NCBI GenBank assembly: GCA_944385775.1
Contig: CALWYM010000092.1
Coordinates: 1 to 8,053 of the forward strand
Origin: an uncultured Oscillospiraceae bacterium
GTDB taxonomy: Bacteria; Bacillota; Clostridia; Oscillospirales; Oscillospiraceae
Reading direction: 5' to 3'
DNA: 8,053 nucleotides
Positions 1 through 6,809 of this stretch are shown here, piece after piece (position 1 is the first letter of the stretch; the number at the start of each line of letters is the position of its first letter). The notes beneath the pieces are model-generated. The model searched no databases, was not told the origin of the DNA, and saw nothing but the letters and a program-made list of their open reading frames with translations. The position numbers were made by a program, and so were the translations under genes.

Positions 1-411
1 GGATACCTGCGCGTTTTCCAGCAGTATATCCACGATCTGCGCCTGGATTATCCTGAGATTTTGCTGGCTTTCCAGAGTCTGCTTCATTACCCTCTGGTAC
101 TCCCGCCTGTCCGCCTGGGCTCTCAGGGAATATACGGCCGGTCCCTTGCTGCGGTTTAGCATACGGTACTGTATGCAGGCCTTATCCGCGGCTCTACCCA
201 TCTCTCCGCCCAGCGCATCAATTTCCCGTACCAGGTGACCCTTTGCTGTTCCGCCAATAGCCGGATTACAGGGCATATTCCCCACAGCGTCAAGATTAAT
301 AGTGAAGCACAGAGTACTCAGCCCCAGCCTTGCGCAGGCAAGCGCAGCCTCAATACCGGCGTGCCCTGCACCTATTACTGCAATATGATAATTTCCTGCT
401 GAATATCCCAT
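1..411 (-). CDS. mnmG: tRNA uridine-5-carboxymethylaminomethyl modification enzyme MnmG (GidA), N-terminal part
   Basis: FAD-dependent partner of MnmE; together they install the carboxymethylaminomethyl (or aminomethyl) group on the wobble uridine of certain tRNAs, in the cytoplasm. The 137 visible codons run off the left edge; the full protein is usually about 620-630 residues, so only the first fifth is seen. The dinucleotide-binding motif GAGHAGIEAA lies at residues 14-23. It is followed by the family signatures NPAIGGTAKGHLVREIDALGG (roughly 49-69) and LNRSKGPAVYSLRAQADRR (roughly 85-103), which fix the assignment. The start ATG at 411-409 is preceded by AGGTGA about 4 nt upstream, and no better start precedes it. 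The gene has its own promoter just upstream and is separated from the pyr operon by a hairpin, so it is probably an independent unit. In many bacteria mnmG sits beside mnmE or rsmG; that side is not visible here. Confidence 0.96.
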   Translation of the reverse strand, partial: MGYSAGNYHIAVIGAGHAGIEAALACARLGLSTLCFTINLDAVGNMPCNPAIGGTAKGHLVREIDALGGEMGRAADKACIQYRMLNRSKGPAVYSLRAQADRREYQRVMKQTLESQQNLRIIQAQIVDILLENAQVS

Positions 412-443
412 TTCTTCACCTGCCTTTTACGATTGGATATTTT

Positions 444-472
444 ATTATATACGTAAATAAAATGCAATACAA
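444..472 (-). promoter_or_regulatory. Predicted sigma-A promoter of mnmG
   Basis: Read on the minus strand: TTGTAT (472-467) as the -35 box, a 17-nt spacer, then a perfect TATAAT (449-444) as the -10 box. The surroundings are very AT-rich. Transcription would begin near 437, giving a 5' leader of only about 26 nt before the mnmG ATG at 411. The perfect -10 box and ideal spacing make this convincing, although the -35 box is only a partial match to TTGACA. Confidence 0.75.
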
Positions 473-549
473 AATTTTAATATTTTCAGCCCCGTTTAAA
501 GTTTATTTTACATACACAGCCCCAAGGTTTTCATATCCCGGGCGAGAGG

Positions 550-577
550 AAACCCCGGGGTATTCACCCCAGGGTTT
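550..577 (-). terminator. Hairpin at the end of the exonuclease gene; possible terminator of the pyr operon
   Basis: Two pairing blocks form an interrupted stem: AAACCC (550-555) with GGGTTT (572-577), and GGGGT (557-561) with ACCCC (566-570). One mismatch separates the blocks and the loop is 4 nt. It is the only hairpin between the last operon gene and the mnmG promoter, so it probably marks the transcript's 3' end. On the operon's strand the stem is followed by TTTCCTCTC, a poor T-tract. On the plus strand it is followed by a better TTTTTC run. The exonuclease stop codon TGA (566-564) lies inside the hairpin. The remaining 412-549 holds only the mnmG promoter and AT-rich sequence. Confidence 0.5.
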
Positions 578-1124
578 TTCTCATTATCAAATCATAATTT
601 TTAATAAATGCCTTTACATTCAGCCCGTTTTCCATGCAGTGAAGCAGTATTTGGGCACAGGCAGCCGCGTCGCTCATGGCGTCATGGTGGTCAAGCTCTA
701 TGCCAAGATAGTCGCTTATGGTGTTAAGCCTGTGATTTTCAAGCTGTGGAAATGCTTTCCGCCCCATTCTGACTGTGCAGGCATAGCTTACGCTTCTGTG
801 CCAGGGGATTTTATAGTACTCAAGGCATTTTCCCAAAACTCCCATATCAAAGGGCGCATTGTGGGCTACCAGTACAGCTCCTTCCATTATATCGCGCAGC
901 TTATCCCAAAGCCGGGGAAAGGTGGGCTTGTCAGCCACCAGCTCCGGTGTTATACCCGTGAGCCTTATATTAAACGGCGAAAAGCTCTCCTCCGGGTTTA
1001 TGAGAGAACAAAACCGCTCTGTCACCCTGCCTTTTTCCACAACGACTACACCTATGCTGCTCATACGGTCATTTTTAAAATTGGGCGTCTCCACATCGAA
1101 GACAACAAATCTTCCGCCCTCCAT
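564..1124 (-). CDS. DnaQ-like (DEDDh) 3'-5' exonuclease
   Basis: A 186-residue single-domain exonuclease of the DNA polymerase III epsilon/RNase T superfamily, expected to remove nucleotides from 3' ends of DNA or RNA using two divalent metal ions. The five DEDDh residues are visible: D10 and E12 in FDVETPN (ExoI), D93 in VAHNAPFD (ExoII, about 86-93), and H147 and D152 in HDAMSD (ExoIII, the H-x4-D pattern of the DEDDh branch). No polymerase, helicase or BRCT domain is attached, so it is a free-standing exonuclease and not PolC. Whether it acts in repair, RNA decay or something else cannot be told. It starts 8 nt after the pyrI stop with only a weak Shine-Dalgarno (AAAGAGAG), which suggests it is the last cistron of the pyr operon and is made through coupling. 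Its stop codon is embedded in the hairpin at 550-577. Confidence 0.9.
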   Translation of the reverse strand: MEGGRFVVFDVETPNFKNDRMSSIGVVVVEKGRVTERFCSLINPEESFSPFNIRLTGITPELVADKPTFPRLWDKLRDIMEGAVLVAHNAPFDMGVLGKCLEYYKIPWHRSVSYACTVRMGRKAFPQLENHRLNTISDYLGIELDHHDAMSDAAACAQILLHCMENGLNVKAFIKNYDLIMRKTLG

Positions 1125-1132
1125 AGCTCTCT

Positions 1133-1546
1133 TTACGCTCTGGTATCGCAGTAAATGCAGCGGTAAACCTTGTTCTCCGGGTCAGTAAGGGTAAATACGT
1201 GGCTCAGCTCCTGCTCAATGCTTGTTATGCACCGGGGGTTGTGACAGAAAATAACGTTTTTCAGTGTTTGGGGAAGCTCTGGATGGCGCTTTTCCACGGT
1301 CTTGCCGTCCTTTATTATATTAACCGTAATCTCTGAACTGATATAGCCCAGAATGTCAAAGTCAAGGTCAATTACTGAGCTTATCTTGATTATGTCCTTT
1401 TTCCCCATTTTACCGCTGGTGGCATTCTTAATAATTGCCACTTCGCAGTCCATATCCTCAAGACCAAGTACCCTGTATAGCTCCATGGCCTTTCCTGCCG
1501 GAATGTGGTCAATAACCACTCCGTTTGTAATGGCGTCAATAGTCAT
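1133..1546 (-). CDS. pyrI: Aspartate carbamoyltransferase regulatory subunit PyrI
   Basis: Zinc-containing regulatory chain of aspartate transcarbamylase. In the well-studied enterobacterial enzyme it binds CTP/ATP and transmits allosteric control to PyrB. At 137 residues it is slightly shorter than the E. coli chain of about 153. The N-terminal nucleotide-binding part begins TNGVVIDHIPAGKAMELY (about 7-24). The C-terminal zinc domain shows four cysteines, C101, C106, C130 and C133 (C-x4-C ... C-x2-C), with the conserved stretch NPRCITSIEQ (103-112). It lies 2 nt after pyrB, as expected for a subunit made in step with its catalytic partner. The upstream GGGGG about 10 nt before the ATG is a poor ribosome site, so coupling to pyrB is likely. 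PyrI is absent from many Firmicutes (for example Bacillus), so its presence suggests feedback control at the enzyme level. Confidence 0.97.
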   Translation of the reverse strand: MTIDAITNGVVIDHIPAGKAMELYRVLGLEDMDCEVAIIKNATSGKMGKKDIIKISSVIDLDFDILGYISSEITVNIIKDGKTVEKRHPELPQTLKNVIFCHNPRCITSIEQELSHVFTLTDPENKVYRCIYCDTRA

Positions 1547-1548
1547 AT

Positions 1549-2463
1549 TTATTTAACCCCCAAAAGTTTAAGAATAAGAGCCATACGGATAAACTTTCCA
1601 TTGAGCACCTGCTTGAAATAGCATGCTCTCGGATCGCTGTCCACGTCAACGGAAATCTCATTTACCCTCGGCAGCGGGTGAAGAATCCGCATATCCTCTT
1701 TTGCGTCCTTCAGCTTGTCCGCCGTAAGAATATAGGAATCCTTAAGTCTCTGATAATCGTCCTCACTGGCAAAGCGCTCACGCTGTATTCTTGTCATGTA
1801 AAGTATGTCAAGCTTTGGCATGGCTTCTGTAAGGGACGCAGTCTCCACATAGCTGGAGCCACGCCTGTCGAGAATATCCGTCTTAACGCTCTCCGGGATT
1901 TTAAGCTCCTCTGGTGAAATAAGTATAAAGTCCACACCGCTGTAACGGCTCATGGCGCCGAGAAGGGAATGAACAGTCCTGCCGAATTTCAAGTCTCCGC
2001 AGAGACCTACTGTCATGTCCGTAAGTCTGCCCTTTTCACGCTTGATTGTAAGAAGGTCCGCAAGAGTCTGGGTAGGATGATAATGACCGCCGTCGCCGGC
2101 GTTTATCACCGGGACAGTGGCGTACATATCGGCAACCAGCGGAGCGCCCTCCTTTGGGTGTCGCATTGCGATAATATCAGCAAAGCAGCTTATTACCCTA
2201 ACCGTATCGGCAACGCTCTCACCTTTGGAGGCAGAACTGGAATCTGAATCGGAAAATCCAATTACGCTGCCGCCCAGCTCCAGCATGGCTGACTCGAAGG
2301 AAAGTCTTGTTCTGGTGCTCGGTTCATAAAAAAGGGTGGCTATTTTCTTTCCCTTAAGCTTCTGTGAGTATTTCTCAGGGTTTGCGATAATATCCTCCGC
2401 CACACCTATAAGCTCATCAATCTCAGAGACGGAGAGCTGCTGAATATCTATAAGACCGTTCAT
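1549..2463 (-). CDS. pyrB: Aspartate carbamoyltransferase catalytic subunit PyrB
   Basis: Condenses carbamoyl phosphate and L-aspartate to N-carbamoyl-aspartate, the committed step of pyrimidine synthesis. The 304 residues are normal family length. The carbamoyl-phosphate site STRTR is at 49-53 within FYEPSTRTRLSFE. The mobile loop lysine is K80 (SASKGES), the HPTQ motif is at 129-132, and MTRIQRER (223-230) and LHPLPR (261-266) supply the aspartate-side residues. The start ATG (2463-2461) overlaps the pyrE stop as ATGA, and GGAGGAG lies just upstream, inside the end of pyrE. With PyrI directly downstream, the product is expected to assemble into the allosteric holoenzyme and not to work as a free catalytic trimer as in Bacillus. 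Confidence 0.98.
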   Translation of the reverse strand: MNGLIDIQQLSVSEIDELIGVAEDIIANPEKYSQKLKGKKIATLFYEPSTRTRLSFESAMLELGGSVIGFSDSDSSSASKGESVADTVRVISCFADIIAMRHPKEGAPLVADMYATVPVINAGDGGHYHPTQTLADLLTIKREKGRLTDMTVGLCGDLKFGRTVHSLLGAMSRYSGVDFILISPEELKIPESVKTDILDRRGSSYVETASLTEAMPKLDILYMTRIQRERFASEDDYQRLKDSYILTADKLKDAKEDMRILHPLPRVNEISVDVDSDPRACYFKQVLNGKFIRMALILKLLGVK

Positions 2464-3098
2464 TTTTCTCCTCCAATCCAGCTTTCGTCAGACGGGTTGT
2501 CTCTGAATTTCAAAAGCCTTGATACGTCGGTGTCCTTAATATATCCGGTCTCAGCGGCGACCTTGACTATGGTATCGAAGTCTGAAAGGCAAACCGCCTT
2601 TACATTGGCTGCCGCAAGCCTGTCGGTGGCCTTTTTCATTCCGTAGGTGAATATGGCGGCAATACCCAGTACGTCCGCCCCTTCCTCCCGGAGGGCGTCA
2701 ACAACGTCAATCACGCTGCCGCCGGTGGAAATAAGATCCTCCACCACTACTACCTTCTGTCCCGGCACAAGCTTTCCCTCAATACGGTTCTGACGACCAT
2801 GGTCTTTGTTGCCGCCTCTGACATAGCCCATGGGAAGTCCCATAAGATGGGCAGTTATGGCTGCGTGGGCAATACCGGCAGTGCTGGTACCCATAAGCGC
2901 CTGAACATCGGGGTAATTCTCCTCGATAATCTTTTTCAGACCGTTTTCCACGTCGCAGCGCACGGCGTGGTCGGAAAGGGTAAGCCTGTTGTCGCAGTAA
3001 ATCGGGCTTTTAATGCCGCTTGCCCATACAAAGGGCTCCTCCGGTCTTAAAAAAACAGCCTGAATTTTAAGCAGATCCTTTGCAATAAGCTCTTTCAT
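2460..3098 (-). CDS. pyrE: Orotate phosphoribosyltransferase PyrE
   Basis: Transfers the phosphoribosyl group of PRPP to orotate, giving OMP. I place the start at the ATG 3098-3096 (212 residues). It overlaps the pyrF stop as TAATG and has AGGAGG about 10 nt upstream; the protein then begins MKELIAKDLL, typical of the family. A longer frame from 3131 would add 11 arginine-rich residues and lacks support. Visible motifs are SGIKSPIYCDNR (27-38, orotate/PRPP contacts), the flexible catalytic loop around KDHGRQNRIEG (98-108), and the PRPP-binding motif VVVVEDLISTGGS (116-128) with acidic E120 and D121. The product is the substrate of PyrF, encoded immediately upstream. Confidence 0.97.
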   Translation of the reverse strand: MKELIAKDLLKIQAVFLRPEEPFVWASGIKSPIYCDNRLTLSDHAVRCDVENGLKKIIEENYPDVQALMGTSTAGIAHAAITAHLMGLPMGYVRGGNKDHGRQNRIEGKLVPGQKVVVVEDLISTGGSVIDVVDALREEGADVLGIAAIFTYGMKKATDRLAAANVKAVCLSDFDTIVKVAAETGYIKDTDVSRLLKFRDNPSDESWIGGEK

Positions 3099-3808
3099 TA
3101 TTCTTCTCCTCCTACAAATTCTCTGACACATCTTCTGTATGCCGCCACCGGGTCCGCCGCTGCCGTAATGGGTCTGCCCACCACGATATAATCGGAACCG
3201 ATTTTATTCGCCTGTGCCGGGGTCATAACACGCTTCTGATCGCCTACATCTCCGTCGGCAAAACGCACGCCCGGCGTTACGGTAAGAAATTCCCTGCCGC
3301 AGGCTGTGTGCACAGTCTCCGCCTCAAGGGGAGAACAGACAACGCCGTCAAGTCCTGCCGCCTTTGCGTTCTTCGCGTACTTCATAACCGTGTCGGCAAC
3401 CGTTCCGCCGGTTATGCCCAGCTCATTTTCCATAACCTCCTGGGATATGGATGTCAGCATGGTAACGGCAATAAGAATCGGTCTTGTGCCGTCTTCTCTC
3501 GTAAGCCCCTCAACGGCAGCCTTCATCATTTCAATTCCGCCGCCGGCGTGAAGATTAGTCATATCCACGTCAAGCTCCCTTAAAACCGCCATGCTCTTTT
3601 TAACGGTGTTGGGTATGTCGTGAAGTTTAAGGTCCAGGAATATTTTGTGTCCCCTCTCCTTAATCGCCTTTACTATGGACGGTCCCTCCGCATAGTAAAG
3701 CTCCATGCCGATTTTGACAAAGGGCTTCTCCTCACCAAATTTTGAGAGAAACTCCAGCGTCTTTTCCCCGGATGCAAAATCACAGGCTACAATTACGTCC
3801 TTTCCCAT
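3098..3808 (-). CDS. pyrF: Orotidine 5'-phosphate decarboxylase PyrF
   Basis: Decarboxylates OMP to UMP, the last step of the de novo pathway. At 236 residues it belongs to the bacterial subfamily related to the Bacillus and E. coli enzymes. The catalytic tetrad region DLKLHDIPNT (59-68) shows D59, K61 and D64. D10 and K32 occupy the expected substrate-binding positions, TPGVR is at 178-182, and the phosphate-binding GRPI is at 211-214. The start overlaps the pyrD stop by one base (TGATG) and has a strong AGGAGGTG about 7 nt upstream. Its stop in turn overlaps the pyrE start (TAATG), so translation of pyrD, pyrF and pyrE is likely coupled. Confidence 0.98.
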   Translation of the reverse strand: MGKDVIVACDFASGEKTLEFLSKFGEEKPFVKIGMELYYAEGPSIVKAIKERGHKIFLDLKLHDIPNTVKKSMAVLRELDVDMTNLHAGGGIEMMKAAVEGLTREDGTRPILIAVTMLTSISQEVMENELGITGGTVADTVMKYAKNAKAAGLDGVVCSPLEAETVHTACGREFLTVTPGVRFADGDVGDQKRVMTPAQANKIGSDYIVVGRPITAAADPVAAYRRCVREFVGGEE

Positions 3809-4719
3809 CAGTGGGCACCTCCTATTATTTCACTTAAATTATCTATGCCAAGCTTCTCCATAACCTGGGGAAGCCGGTTTATTATATTCATGGAAGCGTA
3901 AGGGTCCTTAAGGTTCGCCGCCCCTACCTGAACGGCTGTGGCGCCGGCAAGCATCATCTCAATAACGTCTTCGGCGCTGGACACTCCTCCAAGCCCCATT
4001 ATGGGCACTTTTACTCTCTCGTACACCTGCCACACCATTCTAAGCGCCACAGGGAAAACACATGGTCCCGAAAGACCTCCGGTGACATTTGCGATAATGG
4101 GCTTTCGCCTTCTAAGGTCAAGGCGCATACCCATAAGGGTATTTATAAGGCTGATTCCGTCCGCTCCGGCGTTGACGCATGCCTCCGCAATAGCCGCAAT
4201 ATCCGTTACATTGGGGCTCAGCTTCATGTAAACAGGTTTTTTCGTAACGCTTTTAACAGCCCGCGCAACCTCGGAAGCTCCCTCAGTTGTTGTACCGAAG
4301 CTCATTCCGCCGTTATGGACATTGGGGCAGCTTATATTCACCTCAATTATCTCCACCTGCTCCTCCTTGTCAATTCTCTCGCAGCAGTAGGCGTACTCGT
4401 CAACGGAAAAGCCGCTTATATTGGCGACAATAGGCTTTCTGAAAACCTTTCTCAGACGGGGCAGCTCCTCGGATATGACCTTGTCGATACCCGGGTTCTG
4501 AAGTCCCACGGCGTTTAAAAGTCCCCCCTCAGCCTCAGCAATTCTGGGGGTTGGATTTCCGAACCTGGGCTCTTTTGTCGTACCCTTGAAAGAAAGGGCG
4601 CCGAGGATATTTATATCGTAAAGCTCCGAAAATTCATAGCCGTAACCAAAGGTGCCGCTGGCGGGAATAACCGGGTTAGACAGCTTTACGCCTGACAGTG
4701 TTACCTCAGTATTTACCAT
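3808..4719 (-). CDS. pyrD: Dihydroorotate dehydrogenase class 1B, FMN catalytic subunit PyrD
   Basis: Oxidises dihydroorotate to orotate at an FMN centre in the cytoplasm. It works with PyrK, which passes the electrons on to NAD+. The 303 residues match class 1B catalytic subunits (about 300-311). Visible features are SFKGTT (43-48, with the FMN-contacting lysine K45), the active-site cysteine C131 in VNISCPN (a cysteine base is typical of class 1, where class 2 uses serine), MKLSPNVTD (165-173), GGLSGP (214-219), and the phosphate-binding GGVSSAEDV ... AGATAVQVG (244-266). It lacks the N-terminal membrane helix of class 2 enzymes. The ATG overlaps the last 7 bases of pyrK and is preceded by AAGGAGGAG. 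The overlap with pyrK supports a stoichiometric heterotetramer. Confidence 0.98.
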   Translation of the reverse strand: MVNTEVTLSGVKLSNPVIPASGTFGYGYEFSELYDINILGALSFKGTTKEPRFGNPTPRIAEAEGGLLNAVGLQNPGIDKVISEELPRLRKVFRKPIVANISGFSVDEYAYCCERIDKEEQVEIIEVNISCPNVHNGGMSFGTTTEGASEVARAVKSVTKKPVYMKLSPNVTDIAAIAEACVNAGADGISLINTLMGMRLDLRRRKPIIANVTGGLSGPCVFPVALRMVWQVYERVKVPIMGLGGVSSAEDVIEMMLAGATAVQVGAANLKDPYASMNIINRLPQVMEKLGIDNLSEIIGGAH

Positions 4720-5447
4720 ATAATCTCCTCCTTAAAAAGCACAGGACCGTCCTTGCATATTCTCTTGCTGCCGTATTTCGTCTTGCAGGTGCAGCCCATA
4801 CAGGCACCAAAGCCGCAGCCCATTCTCTCCTCAAAGGAAAACTGTCCGCTGGTGACACTTTTATCATACACTGCCTTCAGCATGGGCTCAGGACCGCAGA
4901 CGTACACGTAGCTGTATTCTCCCACAGTATCCATTCCATCGGTCACAAACCCCTTTACTCCCACAGAGCCGTCGGCGGTGGCTACAACTGTCTCCGCACC
5001 CAGAGCCTCAAACCTTTCACGGTAGAATATTTCGTCCTCAGTATTAAAGCCCATTATTACAACCGGCTTCTTTCCCTCCTTTAAAAGCACCTTGCACAGC
5101 TCGTACATCGGAGGAACTCCAGCTCCGCCGCCGATAAGCAGCGGTCTTTCCCCGCTTTCCCCAAGACTGTATCCGTTTCCCAGTCCGGAGAGCAAATCCA
5201 GTTCCGCCCCGGCGGAAAGCCTTGACATATATTCGGTGCCCTTTCCCACAACCTTATAAATGATTGTAAGGGAACTCCTTTCCACGTCGCAGACCGATAT
5301 TGGTCGTCTCAGGTAAAAGCCCTGAAGCTCAATATTCACAAACTGTCCCGGGGCAGTTATGGCGGAGGTATCGCCGGAAAGCACCATTTCATAGGTGTTT
5401 TTTGCGATTTCCCTGTTGGAAACCACAGTAAAAATTCCTTTTTTCAT
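4713..5447 (-). CDS. pyrK: Dihydroorotate dehydrogenase electron transfer subunit PyrK
   Basis: FAD and [2Fe-2S] subunit of the class 1B enzyme; carries electrons from PyrD's FMN through the iron-sulfur cluster and FAD to NAD+. Length 244 fits the family (about 240-260). The ferredoxin-reductase-like FAD domain shows RRPISV (47-52) and GKGTEYM (68-74). The nucleotide domain shows GGGAGVPP (106-113) and CGPEPML (184-190). The C-terminal cluster ligands are C211, C216, C219 and C231 (C-x4-C-x2-C-x11-C) within a segment beginning MGCGFGACMGC; C221 is an extra cysteine. The start lies 1 nt after the pyrC stop, with GAGGGG about 8 nt upstream, and the end overlaps pyrD by 7 bases. NAD-coupled dihydroorotate oxidation suits an anaerobe, since no quinone is needed. 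Confidence 0.97.
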   Translation of the reverse strand: MKKGIFTVVSNREIAKNTYEMVLSGDTSAITAPGQFVNIELQGFYLRRPISVCDVERSSLTIIYKVVGKGTEYMSRLSAGAELDLLSGLGNGYSLGESGERPLLIGGGAGVPPMYELCKVLLKEGKKPVVIMGFNTEDEIFYRERFEALGAETVVATADGSVGVKGFVTDGMDTVGEYSYVYVCGPEPMLKAVYDKSVTSGQFSFEERMGCGFGACMGCTCKTKYGSKRICKDGPVLFKEEIIW

Positions 5448-5448
5448 C

Positions 5449-6726
5449 TTAAATCCCCTCTCTCCAAACTATTTCTCCGCCGAAGATTGTCATAAGGCAT
5501 TTTCCGAAAACGCGCCAGCCCTCAAAGGGTGTTGACTTTCCCTTAGACAAAAACTTCTCCGGCTCTACGGTAAATTCATTGTCAATATCGAATATGGCAA
5601 TATCAGCGGGGGCATTGAGGGCGATTCCCTCGCCGCCGGGAAGACCGAACCTGCGCTTTACATTAACGCTCATCAGCTCCACAAGCTTTCCAAGCTCCAT
5701 TATCCCTGTTTTTACAAGTCCCGTATAGAGTACAGGGAAAGCACATTCAAGACCCACGATACCGTTTAAGCTCTTTGCCATGGTGCCCTCCTTCTCCTCC
5801 CGGGAATGAGGTGCGTGGTCAGTACATATCATTGTGATTGTTCCGTCCAAAATCCCCTCAACAAGGGCTTTTCTGTCATCCTTTGACCTGATTGGCGGAT
5901 TCATTCTGAATTTTCCCTTATCCTCAATCATGGAATCGTCCAAAAGCAGGTAGTGGGGTCCCGTCTCACAGGTAACGTCGCCGCCCATGGCTCTTGCGCC
6001 GCGCACAGCCTCTACGCTCTCCTTCGTGGACACGTGGCACACATTATAGGCGCAGCCTGTTTCCATGGCAAGCTTTAAATCACGGCGTACCTGCTCATAT
6101 TCGCTTGCGGGATTATTGCCAACCAGCCCGTGGCTTTTCCCAAAGTCACCGTCGTGGCAGCACCAGCCGGGAGCAAGCAGGCTTTCGTCCTCGCAGTGGG
6201 CTGAAATCACCTTGCCCAGTTTCTTTACTCTGACCATGGCGCGTCTCATTATTTCCCCGCTCTGAACACCCTTTCCGTCATCGGAAAATCCGCAGACCTT
6301 ATCCGCCATACCCTCAAGGTCCGAAAGCTCCTGTCCCTTCTGGGAAACCGTAATGGCGCCGAAGGGATAGACGCCGATAACCGCGTCCCTTTCTATAATG
6401 TCAAGCTCTGCTCTGAGATTTTCCACGCTGTCCGGCACGGGGTTTAAATTCGGCATGGTGCAAACCGCGGTGTATCCACCGTGTGCCGCCGCCATGGACC
6501 CCTGCTTTATTGTTTCCTTATATGAAAAACCCGGTTCACGGAAGTGCACATGACCATCCGCCAAACCGGGAATGACTATTTTATTTTCTGCATCAACAGC
6601 AAAAAAGCCCTCAACAGGGCTGATACTGTTATCTATACGGCTTATAACACCGTCACTTAACATTATATCCAACTTTTTAAACTGTCCGTCAATAAATACG
6701 TTTCCGCCCTTTATAATAAATCCCAT
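5449..6726 (-). CDS. pyrC: Dihydroorotase PyrC (class I, long form)
   Basis: Zinc amidohydrolase that cyclises N-carbamoyl-aspartate to dihydroorotate. I choose the ATG 6726-6724 (425 residues): it has AGGAGG 6 nt upstream and begins MGFIIKGGNV, matching the family's N-terminus. The frame is open a further 21 codons to a GTG at 6789, but that segment is the attenuator hairpin. Metal-site residues are visible: D57, H59 and H61 in ADGHVHFREPG (56-66), D149/D150 in FSDDGKGV (class I enzymes with this motif use aspartate as metal bridge where others use a carboxylated lysine), H177 in SAHCED, H231 in CHVSTKES and D303 in CTDHAPH. MPN at 91-93 holds the substrate-contacting asparagine. First gene of the operon, directly behind the regulatory leader; pyrK follows after 1 nt. 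Confidence 0.97.
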   Translation of the reverse strand: MGFIIKGGNVFIDGQFKKLDIMLSDGVISRIDNSISPVEGFFAVDAENKIVIPGLADGHVHFREPGFSYKETIKQGSMAAAHGGYTAVCTMPNLNPVPDSVENLRAELDIIERDAVIGVYPFGAITVSQKGQELSDLEGMADKVCGFSDDGKGVQSGEIMRRAMVRVKKLGKVISAHCEDESLLAPGWCCHDGDFGKSHGLVGNNPASEYEQVRRDLKLAMETGCAYNVCHVSTKESVEAVRGARAMGGDVTCETGPHYLLLDDSMIEDKGKFRMNPPIRSKDDRKALVEGILDGTITMICTDHAPHSREEKEGTMAKSLNGIVGLECAFPVLYTGLVKTGIMELGKLVELMSVNVKRRFGLPGGEGIALNAPADIAIFDIDNEFTVEPEKFLSKGKSTPFEGWRVFGKCLMTIFGGEIVWREGI

Positions 6727-6748
6727 AAAGTCCTCCTTTCCGGAACAC

Positions 6749-6780
6749 AAAAAAAGGTCCCTGCAAGCCGCCGCAGGAAC
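6749..6780 (-). terminator. Intrinsic terminator in the pyr leader (attenuator)
   Basis: Minus strand: GTTCCTGC (6780-6773) pairs with GCAGGGAC (6764-6757), 8 bp with one G-U pair. The loop is GGCGGCTT, and the stem is followed by C and seven T residues (6755-6749). It lies between the pyr promoter and the pyrC ribosome binding site, with no complete recognisable gene before it, so it can only act as an attenuator of the operon. It does not serve the upstream permease, which has its own stronger terminator at 6976-7013. Confidence 0.85.
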
Positions 6781-6785
6781 ACAAA

Positions 6786-6809
6786 GCACGGGACATTACC
6801 GTCCCTTGC
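6786..6809 (-). promoter_or_regulatory. Leader hairpin upstream of the attenuator (candidate anti-antiterminator)
   Basis: GCAAGGGAC (6809-6801) pairs with GTCCCGTGC (6794-6786): eight pairs interrupted by one A-G mismatch, loop GGTAAT. The 3' arm of this hairpin can instead pair with the whole 3' arm of the terminator (6764-6757) if one G is bulged. The two hairpins are therefore linked: while this one is closed the terminator can form. Its role is inferred from base pairing only. Confidence 0.6.

Noticed and set aside
330..1154. Plus-strand open frame of 274 codons
   Set aside because: It lies antisense to the exonuclease and the mnmG start, has no ribosome site or recognisable domain, and the minus strand holds a clear gene with intact catalytic motifs.
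3099..3131. Upstream start giving a 223-residue PyrE
   Set aside because: The added residues are arginine-rich and overlap pyrF out of frame. The ATG at 3098 has AGGAGG upstream, a TAATG junction and the normal family N-terminus.
6727..6789. Upstream GTG start giving a 446-residue PyrC
   Set aside because: The extra residues are encoded by the terminator hairpin and do not resemble dihydroorotase. The ATG at 6726 has an ideal AGGAGG.
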